In this document: piece by piece, positions 11,120-22,872 of the stretch
How the letters are laid out: each line of letters begins with the position of its first letter
Position numbering within the stretch: position 1 is the first letter of the stretch
From: Maratus speciosus
Lineage: Eukaryota > Arthropoda > Arachnida > Araneae > Salticidae
NCBI GenBank assembly: GCA_963932465.1
Contig: OZ010794.1
Location: forward strand, 445,409,502-445,473,501
Reading direction: 5' to 3'
Length of the DNA stretch: 64,000 nucleotides
Translations under genes and position numbers: made by a program
Notes under the pieces: model-generated
Database searches by the model: none
Told to the model about the DNA's origin: nothing
Seen by the model: the letters and a program-made list of their open reading frames with translations, nothing else

Positions 11120-12090
11120 TGACGCGCCGCAGTGTAATGTTTTAGAAAAAAATTGTTAAAAAATATTAATAATTCGTTTTGAAAATGTTTGTCTCAGTAC
11201 ACGCGTTGTATATTTAACATTAAATAGCACAGCATGATTTTTTTATTTTATGTCCACCATGGAAATTTATACACAAATTCAAAAAAAATGTGTGGCATAA
11301 ATCACGGAATTACCCTATATTTAAAAATAAAAATCATATTTTTACGAAGAATCGAAATTTTTTGTCAAAAATTCCTCATGTGTGCCCGTACGATACACAT
11401 ACATGCCGAAATTGCGTGGTTGGCATCACATATACATACATATTTACAAATGTATGTGCAAAAATACCTAAAAGTCATATGCAATGACGGATCTAAGGGG
11501 GGCTGGGCTAATCAAGGGTTTGCAAAACGACATGTATCCTCACGAGAAATGACTTGGGGCAAAGTTCGAGCTCGGCGCGATCCGCTGAGGGTCGCGCCAG
11601 TTTAAATCTACGTCACTCTAGCTGGGTCAGGTCTTTTAGAGCCGGGCAGTGCCCTGATCTTACGCAATTTTTCTGTAGATTCGTGTCGGCCAGACTTCTT
11701 TTTGTTCAAGGTCGAGCCTGGCCTGGACTTCATTCTTCCTACAGGTCTGCTCTGGCCAAAATTTCCAGGTCGGGGCTCGGCCCGGAATAAAAGCTAAACG
11801 TTTGGTCCGTGTCAGTCCGTAAGATAAGCATTATTGGCCCGACCGCGACCCGCGCACTCCTCTAAATTCTCACCCCCCCCCCCCAAGCCCAAGTTGGTCT
11901 AGCATCTTACTTATTTGTTATTGGTAAAAATTATATTTATGTTGTACGTTTGTTTTGCGAAATTTTTAAAAATTTTATTTGATTTGATAAGTTACAGAGA
12001 TGCATTTTAAAAAATCTGCTTTTCATCTCCGTAGAGCTTTAAAATTATGATTTTCTTTTATCATCCATTTCCTTCATTCTAAACTGGCGG
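11120..12090. other. Stretch without a gene; hAT-like GC-rich fragment at 11620-11830
   Basis: The patch at 11620-11830 has GC-rich segments with CTTCATTCTTCC and CGGCCCGG motifs like those in the hAT-like copies at 48.8 and 63.6 kb. It is probably a decayed fragment of that family. The overlapping short frames here are compositional and I do not call a gene. Confidence 0.4.
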
Positions 12091-12106
12091 CACAGACAGC
12101 ACAGAC

Positions 12107-12446
12107 AATCGCCTCATCGAGTTGGAGGGTGAAATTCCAGAATTAGTTAAATTCGCATATTAAAACGCAATTGGTCTGCCCAGTTATATCTTGGTGGAAA
12201 ACACCTAAAAACTCGATTTTAGCGATTTACTCGTAGGTTTGCCAGGGTTTTCCTGCTCGCAGTCCTCCATGTTTTCATACCTTTGGGTGCAGGAAAACAC
12301 AATGATAAACCTACGTGTCAACCACTAAAATCGAGTCTGAAGGTGGTTTTCACCAAGATATGACTTGGCAAGCCAGTTGCATTTTAATAGGCTAATCGAG
12401 TTCTGTCTAATCCTGGAATTTCAGCTTCCAACTCAATAAGGTGATT
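12107..12446. mobile_element. 340-bp foldback element, TSD GCACAGAC
   Basis: GCACAGAC occurs immediately outside both ends (12099-12106, 12447-12454). The ends read AATCRCCTYATYGAGTTGGA. The arms are inverted complements over about 150 bp each, with a short centre near 12256-12290. No ORF. Superfamily is unknown; an 8-bp duplication is hAT-like but the terminus is not a typical CAG end. Confidence 0.85.
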
Positions 12447-12564
12447 GCACAGACAATCACTTCCTAGTCTGTGATTTTTTTACTGGATTTTCATTTGAAT
12501 GTAATGGTCCAAGTCATATTTTTACGCAGTGTTTATGTACATAATTGCTAAATAGTCATTAATA

Positions 12565-13663
12565 CAGTAGCGCTCAAAAGTATTTTGACAACCTTATATT
12601 CTCTCTTATTTTATTTAATATAAAAATGTAAAAGAAAATATATTCCCTATAATCGAGAACACTATGACTGCACTTATTCAAATGTATCAAGTTTCAAATT
12701 GTTTGTTTACATTCGGCGCCACCGAAGAAATATGACTCATCCTTAGCTCAAAAACATTTTGGCAATTACAAATAACAATTATAAATAAATGACTGACACC
12801 AGAATTTTGGTTAAAAAAAATCGGTTTATTATGTGTGTGAAATACAGCCTTTTCTTATTTAAAAATAAATTTGTTTTCAAATTTCCGTGTCAATCATTAA
12901 TTTCAACACTTTCGCATTGGAATTGCTTTGCACCTGAAAGGATTATGCCGTTTTACAAATGCAACTCTAGCCTTCCTATTCTTAGTAGATAACAAACGTG
13001 TTTTTGCTGGTCTCCTACCATGTAAACCATAGAGGTTTAGGCGTCGTTTGACTAATGAAACGTGTATGTCTATGCCGTAATTTTCTTTCAATTCATTTTT
13101 TATTATTACAGCGGACTTACGACAATCACTTGTAGATATTATTTTTATAATATAGTCAATATTTCAAGTTTTTTTTTTTTTTTTTCGGATGGCCACTTTG
13201 AGGCTTATTTTCGATGTATTTCTGTTTTTTAAAAACTTTAAACAATGTAATAACAAGTTGCCGAGACACGTTAAAAGAACGAGCTAGTTCTGCTTGCAGT
13301 CCACCTTTCTTAACGGCATTTACAGCGGCTTTTCTAGAATCACTTCAATATTTTTTTACTTTTCAGCATTCCTGATCCTTAACAATAATCACAATAAGTC
13401 AATAAAAACACTAATAGAAGCTACAGCGCCACTGACACCTTCAACAATTAAATGCAAACTAATTGTCAAAATACTTTTGAGCAAAGGCGGAGTCATATTT
13501 CTTCGGCGGCGCCGAATGTAAACAAACAAGTTGAAACTTGATACATTTAAATAACTGCAGTCACAGTGTTCTCAATTATGGGGAATATATTTTCTTTTAT
13601 ATTTTTATATTAAATAAAATAAGAGAGAATATAAGGTTGTCAAAATACTTTTGAACGCTACTG
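12565..13663 (-). mobile_element. Internally deleted Tc1-like element with IR/DR ends
   Basis: It begins CAGTAGCGCTCAAAAGTATT and ends with the inverse, flanked by TA (12563-12564, 13664-13665). TIRs are about 200 bp. Inside each arm a second copy of the CTCAAAAGTATTTTG motif occurs (near 12745 and 13467), the IR/DR layout of many Tc1 elements where each end has two transposase-binding repeats. The transposase is reduced to its DNA-binding half, so the copy would depend on a transposase supplied in trans. Confidence 0.85.
12903..13340 (-). pseudogene. Tc1-like transposase, N-terminal half only
   Basis: Read on the minus strand, an upstream segment encodes a helix-turn-helix (ELARSFNVSRQLVI) and a GRPR-like SGHP. 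A run of about 19 A near 13170 disrupts the frame. The second segment encodes NYGIDIHVSLVKRRLNLYG and RRPAKTRLLSTKNR, the second DNA-binding subdomain of Tc1 family transposases. The sequence stops shortly after KRHNPF. The whole DDE catalytic domain is missing, consistent with an internal deletion. Confidence 0.75.
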
Positions 13664-13665
13664 TA

Positions 13666-13935
13666 TTATTGTTTTGCTGTATTCATTAAGTTGAAACATA
13701 ATCTGAAAATAAAATAGGAGCATAAGTAACTGTGCTTTATGAATAATTTTAATTGCAAAATGCAGTCGATTTTTTAGCTTTTATACCGGGCCGGACCAAT
13801 AATTTGTGTGTGTGTGTGGGGGGGGGGGGGGGGGGGGACCTGGAAATTTCAGCCCGGGTAAACCTCTAACATATCGAAGTCAGTTTTAATCTGTTTTAAT
13901 GCTTCTTTCAGCCATCATCCCATAGCTACTGCGCA
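13666..13935. other. Short spacer with a (TG)n-poly(G) tract
   Basis: TG repeats run into 20 consecutive G at 13818-13837. No gene. Confidence 0.7.
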
Positions 13936-14454
13936 TACCGGGTGTCCTAAAATGGACGGAGTGATTTTAAAATTCAATAACATTCAAATGGTGACAGATA
14001 TTAAAAGATTACTTGCAAGAGGGTTATGTAAGATGGTAGGAGCAGGGGTAATTCTGTTCCGAATTTTCTAAAATTTAACCTTCTCGCTGCGCATCCCGCC
14101 AGCGTAAAAGTAGCGAAATTCGGGCGCAATCCACAATTTCAGCAGGAAATCTTTCTTTTTATGGTCTAATTCTATTTTTTTTTTAACTTTTTCACAAAAA
14201 TGTTGGCCATATTTTAAATTTAAAATATATGCAGATTTGTAATATGTAATAAAATAAATGCGCAATTTTCGAACCTATTTTAATTTTTTTTTTTATTATT
14301 ATTATTTTTAAAGTACGCTTCGAGCGGGTTAAGGCCATCGGTTCCGGAAATTTAAAAAACTCATCCATCCGAAAATTCGGACATAAAAATAATCGCATAT
14401 TTTGACAAATGGTCGCCATACAAAATCCATTTCGTTAACCGTTCGCAGAAAAAA

Positions 14455-14790
14455 CTTGAATTTCGCCAAAGGACTGCGAAAAAACAGCGAATTTGGTCAA
14501 AGGGCTGCGGAAAAAACACGAATTTGGTCAAAGAGCCACGGAAAAAACGCAAAATTCTTCAAATGATCGCGGAAAACGCGAATTTTATCAAAGATCTGCA
14601 AAATTAATTTCGTCAAAGGGTTGCGGAAGAAACGAAAATTTCGTCAAAGGGTCATGGGGAAAATGCAAATTTCAACGAACGACTGCGGAGAAACGCGAAT
14701 TTTATCAAAGGGTTGCGAAAACATGCGAAATTCGTCAAAGAGTTGCGGAAAAAGCGCGAATTTCGTCAAAGAGTCGTAGAAAAAATACAG
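14455..14790 (+). repeat. 31-bp degenerate minisatellite, about 11 units
   Basis: The unit is approximately GCGAATTTCGTCAAAGGGTTGCGGAAAAA. The CAAAG anchor recurs at spacings of mostly 29-32 bp. An open frame of 109 codons crosses it, but 31 is not a multiple of three and the frame is unlikely to be a gene. Confidence 0.85.
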
Positions 14791-15096
14791 TGGTCTCTTT
14801 TGAAAACAGCCCACATACATAGACTATGGTTATTATTATAGGTATTGTTTTTAATCTGAAATAATATACTGAACTGACTTTTGAAGAAAACGGTTTAACC
14901 CAAACCCAGCTTGCAGAAATCTACACTCAGCAAGAAATCGACCCGAATCGAAAACAGCTAACTCGACCTGCAACAACAATAATTAGTGCCAGCAGGGAAT
15001 CCCCCCAGTCTGCTGTAACCTTTCTGAAAATTTTCTTTGAATTTCAGTTTTTTTTTTATTATTATTTATTTATTTATTACACAGGATCACCCCTGA

Positions 15097-15294
15097 TCAG
15101 AAGATTTTTTACTGCGATTCTTGATTATACTTTAAAATAGGAACGATAGATGGCGCTGCAAGCAATAGGCGCTAAGTTGGTACCCGTCAGAGGAAGGCCA
15201 GGAAACGGGCTCCGATTTAACGACTATTGTTTGCAGCGTCTATGTCGCTACTATCGTAAAGTAAAATCAAGAATCGCATTAAAAAATCTCCTGA
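15097..15294. mobile_element. 198-bp palindromic MITE nested in an arm
   Basis: TCAGAAGATTTTTTACTGCG at the left pairs with its inverse at the right, and pairing continues for about 70 bp per arm. It lies beside the right arm of the 1.45-kb element. No ORF. Confidence 0.75.
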
Positions 15295-15654
15295 CATCTT
15301 ACATAACTCTCCTGCAAGATTCTGTTTGATTGCTGTCATCATTTGCAAGTTACAGAATTTTAAAATCAGTCAGTCCAGACCCGGTATATTTTTTAATAAA
15401 TTTCAAAGCATTCTTTACTGAATTACAACTGATCTTAGATATAAAGAGATAAGCAGTCTTATACCAAATTAGTATTTTTTACATAATCCTGAAGATTAAA
15501 AAGTATTCCTAAATAATTATTTCGGCGTGTCCGTTATAGAGCTTTTACTGTACATAGTTTTTATCTTCAAAAATACTTTACAGACTTTCTTTTCAAAAAT
15601 CGGGTCAAGCCGACCCTTTCTCGCAAGAGTGAAAACCCAATCCGAAACTGAAAT

Positions 15655-16110
15655 AATGTATGTCAATCTGCCCCAAACCTAACGCGTTAGGCGCAGCTAA
15701 AAAGTAGAAGTCAGCCCGACCAGCAGCAGAAAATTAAAAGTTAACCGGACCCAAACCCGACCCGCAGAAAAAAAGGAGAAATTATCCCGATCCGCAGCAA
15801 AAAGTATAAGTCATCTGGACCCAAACGCGAACCAAAGCAAAAAGGTATAAGTTAACCCGACCAAATACAGCAAGAAATAGAAGTCACTGGACCCAAACCC
15901 GACCCGCAGAAAAAAAGGGGGTAATCCGACCCGCAGCAAAAAGTAGAAGTCAACCGGACCCAAACGCGAACCACAGCAAAAAAGTATAAGTTAAACCGAC
16001 CAAATACAACAAAAAATAGAAGTCAACCGGACCCAAACCTGACCCGCAGAAAAAAGTAGAGGTAACACGACCCGCAGTGAAAAAAAATTAGCCCCGACCC
16101 GCGCATCAAA
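15655..16110 (+). repeat. Minisatellite with about 140-bp higher-order period
   Basis: Units of roughly 28-35 bp built on ACCCGACCCGCAGAAAAAA vary among themselves, but the GACCCGCAG anchor recurs as a pair at 15759/15789, 15901/15928 and 16041/16069. That gives a higher-order unit of 140-142 bp repeated about three times. The CCGACCCG wording resembles hAT-like termini elsewhere in the window. A C-run follows at about 16137-16150. Confidence 0.8.
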
Positions 16111-16197
16111 TTGGAGTCTCCAAATTTCTAAAATCGCCCCCCCCCCCCCCCTTGAAGACTCACCAGATCCGCCCTTGGTCATATGAAGGCGGTAATT

Positions 16198-16660
16198 GGG
16201 GTGGAGCTATTCAAATTCAACATTCAAAAAAGTCCTTTTAATAAAGACAGTCGACAACTTGTTTAACTGTTGTATTTCAGAATGAAATAAGCATATAGGG
16301 CAGTTTTTTTTCTACACTGTCAATACTGCTTTGAAACGGAAAATTAAGTTAGTGTCGGAGGCAGCAATAAAGGAGAATATTTTTGCCATGGAAAACCAAC
16401 AACATTTGTGGGATGTCGAATTTGAATAGCTCCGCCCTCTGCACCTCCTTCCAATGATTTATATATTTTTTATGCATATATCCGTAGACATTTGAATACC
16501 TGAGGGCCAAACTATCGTAAGTCCAAAACTGACAAATTTTATATTAACAGCTTTTTATATTAAAGAAACTGTCCTCTTTCGAACCAAACTATCGCTATAC
16601 TTGTATTCTAAGGCTTATAATTGATATCAAATTGTGAAAATAGCAATACTATTTCCTTTA
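16198..16660 (+). repeat. Dispersed repeat R, copy 1
   Basis: It is homologous in the same orientation to 45640-45873 plus 46854-47035. Shared landmarks are TTGTATTTCAGAATGAAATA, CTTCCAATGATTTTCAT-like text and AACTATCGCTATA. Its first 243 bp (16198-16440) are bounded by inverted GGAGCTATTCAAATTC, so a small TIR element forms part of it. This copy provides the uninterrupted site for the element at 45874-46853. Confidence 0.7.
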
Positions 16661-17300
16661 ACATTGCAAATGAATATTGTACCAAAACTTGTCAATTTAA
16701 CGATCCCATTGATTATGGTAAGCTCTAAAGTTGAATTACTGAAACAGGTTTTGCGCATGTTCGTAAAATAAATTTACATTATCAATTACATTATTATGCA
16801 TAAGCAAAACACATCACACATTTTTTTTTATTATTACATATCAACAATAAAAAAAAAAGATGTTTCTGAAATAGTAATATACATCAAACAATTTACTTAT
16901 TAATTTCAAAGAGATTCTAAAATACTTGTATTTCACTCATTATATTATAGATAACACAAAAAATCTATCACTTAAAAAAAAAAAAAACTTTTAAAGAGAG
17001 GAAGTTTTTATCTTCATTTAAGAAATTTAGTCATTGGAAAATTTCTCGTTCATGTTCGAAACTTAAGCCTCTCAGTAAAATGAGTATTTTCTAAGCTTTC
17101 ATAAAATAAAAATAACATTACATACGATAGAAAGTAAACGTACACTTTAAAAATATTCACGTAAAATAAGCACGGTAACGAGCAAGTGTAACCCGCATGC
17201 CCAAAAGCGAACGGTCGAAAATCCGATCAGAGAAGTGATTGAAATGTGCTGTTCCAAGAGATTAGTGTAGTCTGAGTCTCGTCTATTACATAGCAGCAGC
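16661..17300. other. AT-rich stretch without a gene
   Basis: Nothing recognisable apart from A-runs near 16850 and 16975. Confidence 0.5.
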
Positions 17301-17384
17301 AGCTTACTAGCGTCTCTTTCGTGCGCTATTCCCTACCTGAGCGATGGATAGCGGTTAAGTCCATTCTAAATGCAGGTGGGAAGG
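17301..17384 (+). repeat. About 85-bp conserved inverted pair, left member
   Basis: ACTAGCGTCTCTTTCGTGCG and GATAGCGGTTAAGTCCATTC are shared almost exactly with 23178-23264 on the opposite strand, 5.8 kb away. DNA on either side is unrelated. It is either a terminal repeat of a 6-kb unit or a separately dispersed short repeat. Confidence 0.8.
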
Positions 17385-17999
17385 TTGGAGAGCTCAGAAA
17401 TTTGCTCCGCAAACCACGTGATGTTTGCGTCATCATTGTTTATGTTCATATTTACTACTCTGATTTCGGCGTTAAGATATGCCGCTTCTTAAAATCTTGT
17501 ATATCGTCATTGACGACTATTTTATTATTAAAAACATCATAGATATAGGAAGGTGTATTCCTTATTCCAAGAAAAACATAATTTATAAGAGTTTAGAAAA
17601 TGCACATTTAAATATTCATCCTCATCAAATAAAATCAGTTTTCCATCTTTTTAAATTTATATGCTCTAGTATTTTATTTTTGCAATTTTTCTGATCATAA
17701 AGATATAATTATATTTAGATGATGATAAAAAGGTATGATTGGTAAAATATTACTGTTAACTTTTATGCCGATCTAATTAATTTCATTAAAATCCTAATTA
17801 TGTAAATATATGCTTAATAATAAGCATTTCTTAAAGTGATAAAGGCTGTTGTTTTTAAAAAGTGCTTTTAAAGAAAAAATCAAATAAATATTAGTTATTT
17901 GTGATTATAATATTCCAATAATATTTATTTCAATTTATAGAGTATAACGTGGTTTTTTGTGAATAATACAAATAGCTATTTAATTTCTCTGTTAAGGTG
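17385..17999. other. AT-rich stretch without a gene
   Basis: Short overlapping frames of about 70 codons exist but carry no recognisable domain. Nothing is supported. Confidence 0.5.
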
Positions 18000-18159
18000 A
18001 TGATTTTAAAACTAATGTTAATAAAATTATTGAATTAAATTAATAAATTAATTTATAGGGTTTGAAAAAAGTTGTAAATGCGAAATTTGGATAAAATTTT
18101 TAAATATATTTTTAAAAACAAAAGGTTTTTTTTTAAGTCCATATTGAAGAGCATATTGT

Positions 18160-18196
<37 letters not shown>

Positions 18197-18704
18197 CACT
18201 CTTAAATAGTTATCAAAATTAACTTAAATAACTGATAGCTTTTTTTTCATTAAAAATATTTATTTTTGCAAATTATTAAAAACTTGTGAATGGTTATGAG
18301 AAATGTTTTGTGTATGAATTGTACTATTTTTACATGAAAAAAATCATTTACATATTTAAGTAAGATTTACCTTTAAAGGTATTGGAAAGTAATTGCTAGC
18401 TCAAATTATTAGAATGTAACTGTCAATATTATTGTTTTATTTTTTTCTCCTTTATTAAGCATAAATTTAAAATCTTATTATGAAAAATAAGATTCTAGAG
18501 AATCTTTAAACTTTTCTTATTTTTTAACAAGATGCAAGAAAAATGCATAAAAAAAAAAACTTCCCTGAATTCTTAAACAATAACTAAATACCATTTTTCA
18601 ATGACTAGCCTTAAAATTTTCAGTATACACACACACACACATATATTTAAATATAATTCAACATTTATTCGGTATTCAAACATTATCACCCCCCCCCCCC
18701 CCCC
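18000..18704 (+). repeat. Segment D, copy 1
   Basis: This segment is repeated in the same orientation at about 22048-22872, and its distal half is repeated inverted at 21450-22027. Landmarks are AATTAATTTATAGG, a long T run (18162-18192), TTTAAGTAAGATTTA and a C-run at the distal end. All three copies end at a poly(C)/(G) tract, so the tract probably belongs to the repeat. Confidence 0.75.
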
Positions 18705-18912
18705 ACACACACACACACACACCTCTATCTTTCATACCTTATAAATTGAATCATTAACTTAATTCAATTAGTATAGTATAAAAAATTTAATTCTCCAACA
18801 AAATAGGGTTCCACATTGTCATGTTTTTGATTTCATGTCGATACAAGGCAGAATTAGAAATCCGTCTTTATCTTGATTTAAACTAGGTCTTAGCTGAAAA
18901 TTTGCACTCTTT

Positions 18913-18943
18913 TAGGTAGCTTTCTTTACAAAAAAGCTACCTA
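18913..18943. other. Short perfect hairpin
   Basis: TAGGTAGCTTT and AAAGCTACCTA form an 11-bp stem with a 9-base loop. Function is unknown; it could be a transposon subterminal hairpin. Confidence 0.6.
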
Positions 18944-19244
18944 TTGCAGCCGTTCGGAGGAAAGCGATTTCAAAAAATTTTGGTATATTTTCATCGATCA
19001 TGACCCCCAGACCCCGAAACCACCCTCCGTTGCCCTCGATAACGTAATTCAATGTATAAGCTTTTCAATTTTTCTCTGTGTCCACTTTTTTCTTTTTTCT
19101 TCCATAATAATTCTTATAATATTTTTTTTTTTTTTTAATACTTACAGCTTTAATTCATAATAATTGACGGTGGCAGGTTATGTTTAATTAATGGTAATAT
19201 ATATATATATATATATATATCTGACCTATGTCACACTGTAACTC

Positions 19245-21010
19245 CCGTAATTATGAACCGATTTCGATGTAATTCGGTGTGTACATAGTACATACCAATG
19301 TCTCGACCGAGTTCGTTGGCCAGCTTCATCCGCCGTTTTGTTTCAAAATGGCGGCCATTTAAATTTTTTAAAAAAATTTAAAACTTGAAATGTGGTACCA
19401 AAAAATTAAAAATGGAAAAATATTTTTTTCTTATGTACTTGACCTTTATACAAAGATTCCGGAGCAGTTTTCGTTTCGTCTATATCTTAAAAAATGGCTG
19501 AGTTATAGCATTTTGAATTTCTAGTGTGGCTGACATTTTGAAACGTCCTGAATTTTGTCACGCGATAAAAGGCGTATTTATGAACCGATTTGGATGTAAC
19601 TTCGTTTATACATAGTACATACCAATGTCACGACCGGGTTCGTTGGCCAGCTTCACCCGTCATCTTGTTTAAAAATGGCGGCCATTTAAATTTTTAAGAA
19701 AAATTTAAATTTGAAATGTGGTACCAAAAATTGAAAATTGAAAAAATATTTTCTTCTTATGTGTTTGACCTTGATAAAAAGATTCGGGAGCAGTTTTTGT
19801 TTCGTCTATATCTTAAGAAATGGCTGAGTTATAGCATTTTGAATTTCTAGCGTGGCTGACATTTTGAAACGTCCTGATTTTTCTCACGTAATAACAGGCG
19901 TATTTATGAACCGACTTGGATGTACCTTGGTGTGTACATAGTACATACAAATATCTCGACCGAGTTCGTTGGCCAGCTTCATCCGCCATCTTGTTTCAAA
20001 ATGGCGGCCATTTAAAAAAATTAAAAAATAAAGAAATTTAAATGAGATACCAAAAAATTGGAAAATGAAAAATATTTTTTTTGTATGTGTTTGACCTTAA
20101 TACAAAGATTCCGGAACAGTTTTTCTTTCGTCTATATCTAAAAAAAAAAATGGCTGAGTAATAGCATTTTGAATTTCTCTTGTGGCTGACATTTTAAAAC
20201 GACCTGATTTTTGTCACGCGATAACAGGCGTATTTATGAACCTATTTGGATGTAACTTGGTCTGTACATAGTACATACCAATGTCTCAACCGAGTTCGTT
20301 GGCCAGCTTCATTCGCCATCTTGTTTCAAAAGGGTTGCCATTTAAAAATAAATTAAATTTAAAATTCAAAATGAGGTATTAAAAAATTGGAAAATGAAAA
20401 AGATTTTTTTTATGTGTTTGGCCTTGATACAAAGATTCCGGAGCAGTTTTTGTTTCTGAAAATTTGTTCTTTTGTTGATATCTTAAAAAATGGTTGATTT
20501 ATAGCACTTTGAATTTCTAGCATGGCTAACATTTTGAAACGATCTTGTATTTGTCAGGCGATAACACAGGTATTCGCCTATTTCGATGTAAGAAGGCATG
20601 TGAATAGTATACATCAACTCCTCGACCAAGTTCGCTGGCCAGATTCATCAGCCATCTTGTTTCAAAATGGCGGCCATTAAATTAAAAAAAATATATATAT
20701 TTAAAGTGAGGTGCAAAAAAATTAGAAATTGAAAAAGGTTTCTTTCTTAAGTATTTGATCTTGATATAAGGATTCAGGAGCATTTTTTGTTTGTCTTTAC
20801 CTTAAAAAATGGCTCAGATATAGCAGTTTCAATTTCTATTGTGGGTGACATTTTGAAAAATCTGATTTTTTGCATGCGACAGCACTCCTATATATTAACC
20901 GATTCCGATGTGAGTGAGCATGTGCACAGCAATTACTAAGGTCTCGACCAAGTTCACTGCTTAGCCTCATCCACCATGTTGTCTTAAAATGACAGGCACT
21001 TTAAGAAATT
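19245..21010 (+). repeat. Tandem array, about 330-bp unit, 5-6 copies
   Basis: The anchor ATGAACCGATTTGGATGTAA recurs near 19253, 19580, 19906, 20236, 20572 and 20894, giving periods of 322-336 bp. Each unit contains GTTCGTTGGCCAGCTTCATC and the near-palindrome AAAATGGCGGCCATTT. The first four units are similar; the last two are visibly more diverged. An AT microsatellite (about 19196-19220) borders the left side. No coding frame persists across units. Confidence 0.9.
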
Positions 21011-21449
21011 GCCGAATTTGGCAGCCAAATATAAGTTACTAAGAAAAACAGCTTGGATAAAGCTGACTAATTTCGCGAAATTCTCATTCATTATATTGAT
21101 AAAAATTAGTATTGAATCTCCTATATTCGGTTTCCACTAAATTGAGCTTCGTGTGTTTGCATGATATAAGTTGGCTTTTTTAAAATAAGGATTATGAAAG
21201 CTACCTCTTCCTCCCGGCACTGGCCGGAAGGACTTTTTCTAAGTGTTTTCATCATTTGAGCACTACTATATGGCAGAATAGATTTTAAAATCCGAAGGAT
21301 CAAGAATTAAAATTAAAAATTCAGTTCTTAATTCACGAATTTACTATTTTCAGTATCTTAAGTTCAGATTAATAAAAGATTTTAAAAATAAAATTGAAAT
21401 TTTAAAATAAAATTGAAAAGTAAAGTTTAAAAAAGAAAGAGGGAGAGGT

Positions 21450-21573
21450 GGGGGGGAGGCGGAGGGGATATATTTTAATGCCAAGTATTAAATTTATATG
21501 CTTTAACATTGAAGTTATATTTAAGTATATGTACTGCAATTTATATGCATAAATACTTTTCTAACCTGAAAAC

Positions 21574-21611
<38 letters not shown>

Positions 21612-22027
21612 TTTTTTATCTTGATTTAGGTCAAGCATCTGTTAGTATTAGCAAGTTTTATTTATTTGATATTTATTTCTTTTATTGTTTTTACTTTTAA
21701 AAAAATTATTTTAGATTTACTAGTTTATGATATCATACAATAAATTGAAAAAATTATGGCTATTCATAGAAAAATCATAATTAATTATTATTATTATTTA
21801 AGAATTCAAAGAAAAGTTTTTTTAATTCATTATTTTTGCATCTTGTTAAGAAACAAGAAGGGTTTAATTTGAAGAACTCCTTAGAATCTTATTTTTCATA
21901 ATAATATTTTGAATTTATACATAATAAAAGAGAAAGGGAGAGAGAAAAAAATAATATTAAGAATTACTTTCTAATAATTTTAGCTATCAATTATTTTCCA
22001 ATATCTTCATCTAAATCTTACTTAAAG
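21450..22027 (-). repeat. Segment D, copy 2 (inverted, partial)
   Basis: It pairs with 22370-22872 as an inverted repeat with a loop of about 340 bp. It includes a G-rich outer end near 21450-21470, an A34 run (21576-21609) and TTTTTGCATCTTGTTAAGAA, matching the reverse of copies 1 and 3. Confidence 0.75.
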
Positions 22028-22047
22028 CTTGTATTATACTTATTGAA

Positions 22048-22691
22048 TTAAATTAGTGAATTAATTTATAGGATTCTTTAAATGCTGCAAAATTTGGATT
22101 TAAATTTTTAAATATACTTTTAAAAAATTATTTCTATTTTTCTTTTAAGTCCAAGTGTAAGAGTATGATTTTTTTCCATGTAAGGAACTCTTAAATAGCT
22201 ATTTATCAAAAATAACTTAAATTTAATTGTGCCTTTTTCTGTTGTTGTTGTTGTTTTTACATTAGAAACAATTTTTCTGCACTAAATTATTAAAAACTTA
22301 TGAATGGCTATGAGAATTCTTTTGTATAAATTTGTCTTTTTTATTTATAAAAATTTATTATTTATTTAAGTAAGATTTAGCTAAAGGTATTGGAAAGCAA
22401 TTGATAGCTAAAATTAATGAAAAGTAATTTTTTTTTTTTTTTTTTTTTTTTGTCTCCCTTTCTCTTTCATTTAGTATAAATTCAAAATATTATTATGAAA
22501 CATAAGATCCTAGGGGGTTCTTCAAATTAAATTTCTCTTGTTGATGCAAAGAAATACAAGATGCAAAAATTATGAATTAAAAAAAGTTCTTCTTTAAATT
22601 CTTAAATAATAATAATAATTAAATAAGATTTTTCTATGATTAGCCATAAATTTTTCAATTTACTGCATAACATCATAAACTAGTAAATCTG

Positions 22692-22723
<32 letters not shown>

Positions 22724-22872
22724 AAGTAAAAAAATAAAAGAAATAAATAACAAATAAATAAAAACATGCTATTATTAACAGATGCTAATCCTAAGTCAAG
22801 ATACACACATATATTTTAATATAACTTCAATGTTAAAGCATTTAAATTAAATATTTGGTATTAAAATATAAC
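22048..22872 (+). repeat. Segment D, copy 3
   Basis: It is the direct repeat of 18000-18704. Compared with copy 1 it contains an additional block with an A40 run (22692-22731) and TTAACAGATGCTAATCCTAA-like text, shared with copy 2. It ends in a C-run near 22871-22882. Confidence 0.75.

Larger units (their letters stand above)
13938..15384. mobile_element. 1.45-kb TA-flanked TIR element without ORF
   Basis: The ends read CCGGGTSTSS then GTGATTTTAAAATTC (left) and CTGATTTTAAAATTC (right, reversed), flanked by TA (13936-13937, 15385-15386). Arm similarity extends about 100 bp through GTTATGTAAGATG. The interior carries a 31-bp minisatellite and a 198-bp palindromic insertion. No transposase is encoded. 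Confidence 0.7.

Noticed and set aside
11234..11605. 123-codon frame on the plus strand
   Set aside because: Two overlapping frames are open here; composition follows the local DNA, no domain is recognisable, and the 3' part runs into a hAT-like GC-rich fragment.
14493..14822. 109-codon Lys/Arg-rich frame
   Set aside because: It is a read-through of a 31-bp minisatellite whose period is not a multiple of three.
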